The translations under genes were made by a program, and so were the position numbers. Below are positions 61,180 to 64,000 of a stretch of 64,000 nucleotides of DNA, one piece after another; position 1 is the first letter of the stretch, and each line of letters begins with the position of its first letter. The DNA is from NORP23 sp050302475. Lineage in GTDB: Bacteria > Pseudomonadota > Alphaproteobacteria > Rhodobacterales > Rhodobacteraceae. The notes beneath the pieces are model-generated. The model searched no databases, was not told the DNA's origin, and worked only from the letters and a program-made list of their open reading frames with translations. Where the stretch lies: the NCBI GenBank assembly GCA_050302475.1, contig JBNLBF010000001.1:62001-126000 (forward strand), written 5' to 3'.

Positions 61180-62142
61180 TTATAGCCGTCCTACCGGCTT
61201 TCCTTTCGCACCCTTTTTCTGCGCCAGAAGGCACAGCCAGTCGTGCGCCACGGTGGCAGCTGCGATGGCGGTGATTTCGGCGTGGTCGTAAGGGGGTGAA
61301 ACCTCGACCACATCCATGCCGATCAGATTAAGCGAGCCGAGGCCGCGGATCAACTCCAAAGCCTGCCAGCTAGCCAGGCCGCCGGTGACCGGCGTTCCTG
61401 TGCCCGGCGCAAAAGCGGGGTCGAGGCCGTCGATATCGAATGAGATATAAAGCGGTGCGTCCCCTGCCCGGTCCTTGATAATTTCCAGCGCGTTGTCGAT
61501 GCCGTTTCTGTGGACCCACGGCGCGGTGAGGATTTCGAAACCGTGGTCGCTGTCATTATACGTCCGCAGACCAATCTGCGTGGATTTCGTGACATCGATG
61601 ATGCCTTCCTGCGCCGCACGGCCAAACATAGTGCCGTGATCCAGACGGGTGGGATCATCCTCCCACGTGTCGCAATGGGCGTCGAATTGCAGCAGGGCAA
61701 TGGGACCGTATTTTTCGGCGTGTGCTTTCAGCAGCGGATAGGCCACGAAATGATCCCCGCCAAGGGTCAGCATTTTCGCACCCGATGCGATAATATTGGC
61801 AGCGTGAGCCTGTATGTCCGTCGGGACGGTTTCGGGATGGTGCGGGTCCATCATGCAGTCGCCGTAATCCACGACTGACAGCGTATCGAACGGATCAAAC
61901 CCGAATGGAAACGCCTTCAGCTCCGCCAGTTGCACCGACGCCGCGCGAATGGCACGCGGGCCAAGGCGGCAGCCCGGGCGGTATGTAACAGAGGCATCGT
62001 ACGGCACACCGCTGACGACAACATCGACGCCCGAAAGATCGCGTGTGTAACGACGGCGCAGGAAGCTGGTCGCGCCGCCATAGGTCATTTCGATATCGCG
62101 GCCCATATTGGAGGTCGCACGGAAGGCTTGATCGCCACTCAT
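61180..62142 (-). CDS. speB: Agmatinase/ureohydrolase-family protein
   Basis: A 320-residue ureohydrolase. Manganese ligands are in GGDHFVAYPL, QFDAHCDTW and SFDIDGLDPAFAPGTGTPVTGGL. The GTGTP segment fits agmatinase more than arginase. It would release putrescine and urea from agmatine. ATG 62142 overlaps the potI stop, and the gene lies between polyamine transport and PuuA. Guanidinobutyrase activity is an alternative. Confidence 0.86.
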   Translation of the reverse strand: MSGDQAFRATSNMGRDIEMTYGGATSFLRRRYTRDLSGVDVVVSGVPYDASVTYRPGCRLGPRAIRAASVQLAELKAFPFGFDPFDTLSVVDYGDCMMDPHHPETVPTDIQAHAANIIASGAKMLTLGGDHFVAYPLLKAHAEKYGPIALLQFDAHCDTWEDDPTRLDHGTMFGRAAQEGIIDVTKSTQIGLRTYNDSDHGFEILTAPWVHRNGIDNALEIIKDRAGDAPLYISFDIDGLDPAFAPGTGTPVTGGLASWQALELIRGLGSLNLIGMDVVEVSPPYDHAEITAIAAATVAHDWLCLLAQKKGAKGKPVGRL

Positions 62143-62933
62143 TTCGGGTGTCTCCGCATAAAGAACCACGTGCCGCTGATGCCGATCGCGACGACGAGGA
62201 TGATAAGGGTGGCAAGGGCGTTGATGTCAGGGCTGACACCCAGCTTGACCTTGGAGAAAATGACCATCGGCAGGGTGGACGACCCGGGGCCAGAGACGAA
62301 GCTGGCGATGACCAGATCGTCGAGGGATAGCGTGAAGGACAGCAACCAGCCAGAGATCAGCGCGGGGGCGATCATCGGCAGGGTAATGTCAAAAAACACG
62401 CGCACCGGACCGGCGCCGAGGTCGGCGGCGGCTTCCTCGATGCTGTCATCCATATCGACAAGGCGGGATTGAACGACGACGGCGACATAGGCCATGCAGA
62501 AAGTTATGTGGGCGATGGTAATCGTCAGGATGCCGCGCTGTGCAGGCCATCCCAAGGCCAGCTCCATCGCAACGAATAGTAGCAGCAGTGACAGGCCGGT
62601 GATGACTTCGGGCATAACCAGCGGGGCGGTGACCATGCCGGTCAGCAACCCGCGCACACGGACTTTGCCGAAACGCGTCAGCACCATGGCGGCGAGTGTG
62701 CCGAGGATGGTCGCGATGGTCGCCGAAAACACGCCGATTTTCAGGCTGATCCAGGCGGCGCCCAGAATCTGGGGATCGCGGAACAGCTCGCCATACCATT
62801 TGGTTGTCCAGCCCCCCCAAACCGTCACCAGCTTGCTGTCATTGAACGAATAAATGATCAGCGAGATAATCGGCATGTAGAGGAATAAAAATCCGAGCAA
62901 CGCCGTGATGGGGAGGAAATATCCGCGTCTCAT
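62139..62933 (-). CDS. potI: Polyamine ABC transporter permease (PotI-like)
   Basis: A 264-residue permease with six helices. The opening YFLPITALLGFLFLYMPIISLIIYSFNDSKLVTVWGGWTTKWYGELF is typical of PotI/PotC, and the EAA loop is DSIEEAAADLGAGPVRVFFDITLPMIAP. It pairs with PotH. Its start overlaps the potH stop. Confidence 0.92.
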   Translation of the reverse strand: MRRGYFLPITALLGFLFLYMPIISLIIYSFNDSKLVTVWGGWTTKWYGELFRDPQILGAAWISLKIGVFSATIATILGTLAAMVLTRFGKVRVRGLLTGMVTAPLVMPEVITGLSLLLLFVAMELALGWPAQRGILTITIAHITFCMAYVAVVVQSRLVDMDDSIEEAAADLGAGPVRVFFDITLPMIAPALISGWLLSFTLSLDDLVIASFVSGPGSSTLPMVIFSKVKLGVSPDINALATLIILVVAIGISGTWFFMRRHPK

Positions 62934-63862
62934 GCGTTTTCCTCCACCTTCGTCTGGGCCATACGCAGGAACATAACCGGCACCACAACGGCAATCAGCA
63001 TGGCGATGGCCACGGCGCTGGCGACAGGCCAGTCGCGGTTGTTAAAGAACTCCGTCCATAACACCTTGCCGATCATCAGCGTATCTGGACCACCCAGCAG
63101 TGCGGGGATCACGTATTCGCCGATGACAGGTATGAAAACCAGCATCGATCCGGCGATGATGCCGGGCAGCGACAGCGGTAACGTGATGCGGAAAAATGTC
63201 GAGATCGGACTTGCGCCAAGGTCGGCGGAGGCCTCCAGCAGGGAACCATCCAGTTTCACCAGATTGGCGTATAGCGGCAGGATCATGAAGGGCAGATAGC
63301 AATAGACGATCCCGATATAGACGGCGACGTCCGTCTGCAAAATTATCAACGGCTCGCTGATAATGCCGATTTTCAGCAAGACCGCATTCAGAATACCATT
63401 GGTTTTGACGATTCCGATGATTGCATAGACGCGCAACAGGAATGATGTCCAAAACGGCAGGATAACCAACAGCAATAAAATTGACCGTTTCGGCTCTTCG
63501 CTCCTCGCGATGTAATAGGCAAGCGGATACCCCACCAGCAGGGCAAATACCGTTGAGAAAAACGCAATAACGATAGAGGACCAGTACGCCTTGATATAAA
63601 GGCTGTCCTCCAACAGGTAGGCGTAATTGCTGAGCGTCGCCTTGATCGACCAGCCGTCCGGCCCTTCGACGAACAGTGGTGAATAAGGTGGGCGCGCGAT
63701 CAGCGGTTCTGCGACCGAGATTTTTAACACGACCAAAAACGGGATCAGAAAGAACACCAGCAGCCACAGCGTCGGCACGGCAATCACCAGCCCGCGGCCG
63801 GAAAATCCCAGCTTGCGCAGAAGGCTGGCGGTGCGGCCATTCTGTGTGTCACTAAGGCTCAT
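62930..63862 (-). CDS. potH: Polyamine ABC transporter permease (PotH-like)
   Basis: A 310-residue permease. LVIAVPTLWLLVFFLIPFLVVLKISVAEP opens it, and the EAA loop is GSLLEASADLGASPISTFFRITLPLSLPG. It is the larger permease of the putrescine-type Pot system. Its start overlaps the potG stop. Confidence 0.92.
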   Translation of the reverse strand: MSLSDTQNGRTASLLRKLGFSGRGLVIAVPTLWLLVFFLIPFLVVLKISVAEPLIARPPYSPLFVEGPDGWSIKATLSNYAYLLEDSLYIKAYWSSIVIAFFSTVFALLVGYPLAYYIARSEEPKRSILLLLVILPFWTSFLLRVYAIIGIVKTNGILNAVLLKIGIISEPLIILQTDVAVYIGIVYCYLPFMILPLYANLVKLDGSLLEASADLGASPISTFFRITLPLSLPGIIAGSMLVFIPVIGEYVIPALLGGPDTLMIGKVLWTEFFNNRDWPVASAVAIAMLIAVVVPVMFLRMAQTKVEENA

Positions 63863-64000
63863 GCCGTTAGCACCACGCCGCTGCCCGGGTTCCAGGATAG
63901 GTAAACTTTTTCATCCCACTTGATCGGCTCGCCCTCGATATCGACGTTGGACATCGTGACTTTGACGGTTTTGCCGGAGGCGATTTTCACACGGTAAATG
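63859..64000 (-). CDS. potG: Polyamine ABC transporter ATPase, C-terminal end only (PotG-like)
   Basis: Only the last 46 codons lie in the window, read from the right edge: IYRVKIASGKTVKVTMSNVD, then IEGEPIKWDEKVYLSWNPGSG and VVLTA. This is a TOBE-type domain, as found at the end of PotA/PotG ATPases, and its stop overlaps the potH start. The ATPase domain itself is outside the window, so the assignment rests on position and the TOBE-like end. Confidence 0.8.
   Translation of the reverse strand, partial: IYRVKIASGKTVKVTMSNVDIEGEPIKWDEKVYLSWNPGSGVVLTA

Noticed and set aside
1..64000. CRISPR arrays, insertion sequences, prophage genes, rRNA genes
   Set aside because: No regularly spaced repeats, transposase, integrase, phage structural or rRNA sequence was found on reading both strands.

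Overview
The window looks like a chromosomal segment of an alphaproteobacterium, most likely a Rhodobacterales (roseobacter-type) bacterium. Pointers are the four-gene bzt/aap amino-acid ABC operon, a SAM-II riboswitch in front of metZ, an ATP12-type F1-ATPase chaperone, an OlsB-like acyltransferase, the yceD-rpmF-plsX-fabH-ihfA-merR block, and the long (about 360-residue) dCTP deaminase. Assignments rest on reading the translations and motifs by eye; no database search was possible.

Layout: 0-10.4 kb is mostly housekeeping (ABC exporter, class V aminotransferase, TrkH, FolE, riboswitch-controlled MetZ, glutathione transferase, DUF900-type lipoprotein, PyrC, PyrE). At 10.4-12.7 kb is a small accessory patch: an A+T-rich HEPN-like gene after pyrE, a remnant of an olsB 3' end, a sulfotransferase and a small membrane protein. 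From 12.7 to 24.2 kb come olsB, msrB, bamE, yceD-rpmF-plsX-fabH, ihfA-merR, tRNA-Pro(GGG), dcd, scpB-scpA, a SPOR protein and argS. From 24.3 to 34.9 kb are bztABCD, the ATP12 chaperone, a HAD phosphatase, a pseudouridine synthase, crcB, rarA, a DUF3052-like gene and rsgA. The SRP RNA gene (ffs) follows at 35.0-35.1 kb, on the minus strand.

The most unusual part is 35.1-37.7 kb. A 42-bp perfect direct repeat, made of the 5' end of the SRP RNA plus its -10 region, is found at ffs and again 2.55 kb away. The second copy also keeps a -35 box at the same 17-bp spacing. It therefore looks like a duplicated ffs promoter pointing into a leftward cluster of unrecognised genes, two of which are paralogous exported proteins. 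Directly to its right is a sterol-desaturase-family gene plus a MarR regulator, preceded by two TGACAA-N5-TTGTCA palindromes.

The remainder, 39-64 kb, is dominated by uptake and catabolism: NudC, an SRPBCC protein, prephenate dehydratase, membrane cytochrome c, yejABEF peptide importer with an overlapping N-acetyltransferase gene, a TerB/J-domain protein, an EEP-family protein, oligoendopeptidase F, a frameshifted HNH nuclease gene, oppABCDF, and a polyamine operon (potG partial-potH-potI-speB-puuA-puuB) running off the right edge. No CRISPR array, transposase, integrase or rRNA was seen, and no stretch longer than 300 bases lacks a gene or gene remnant.
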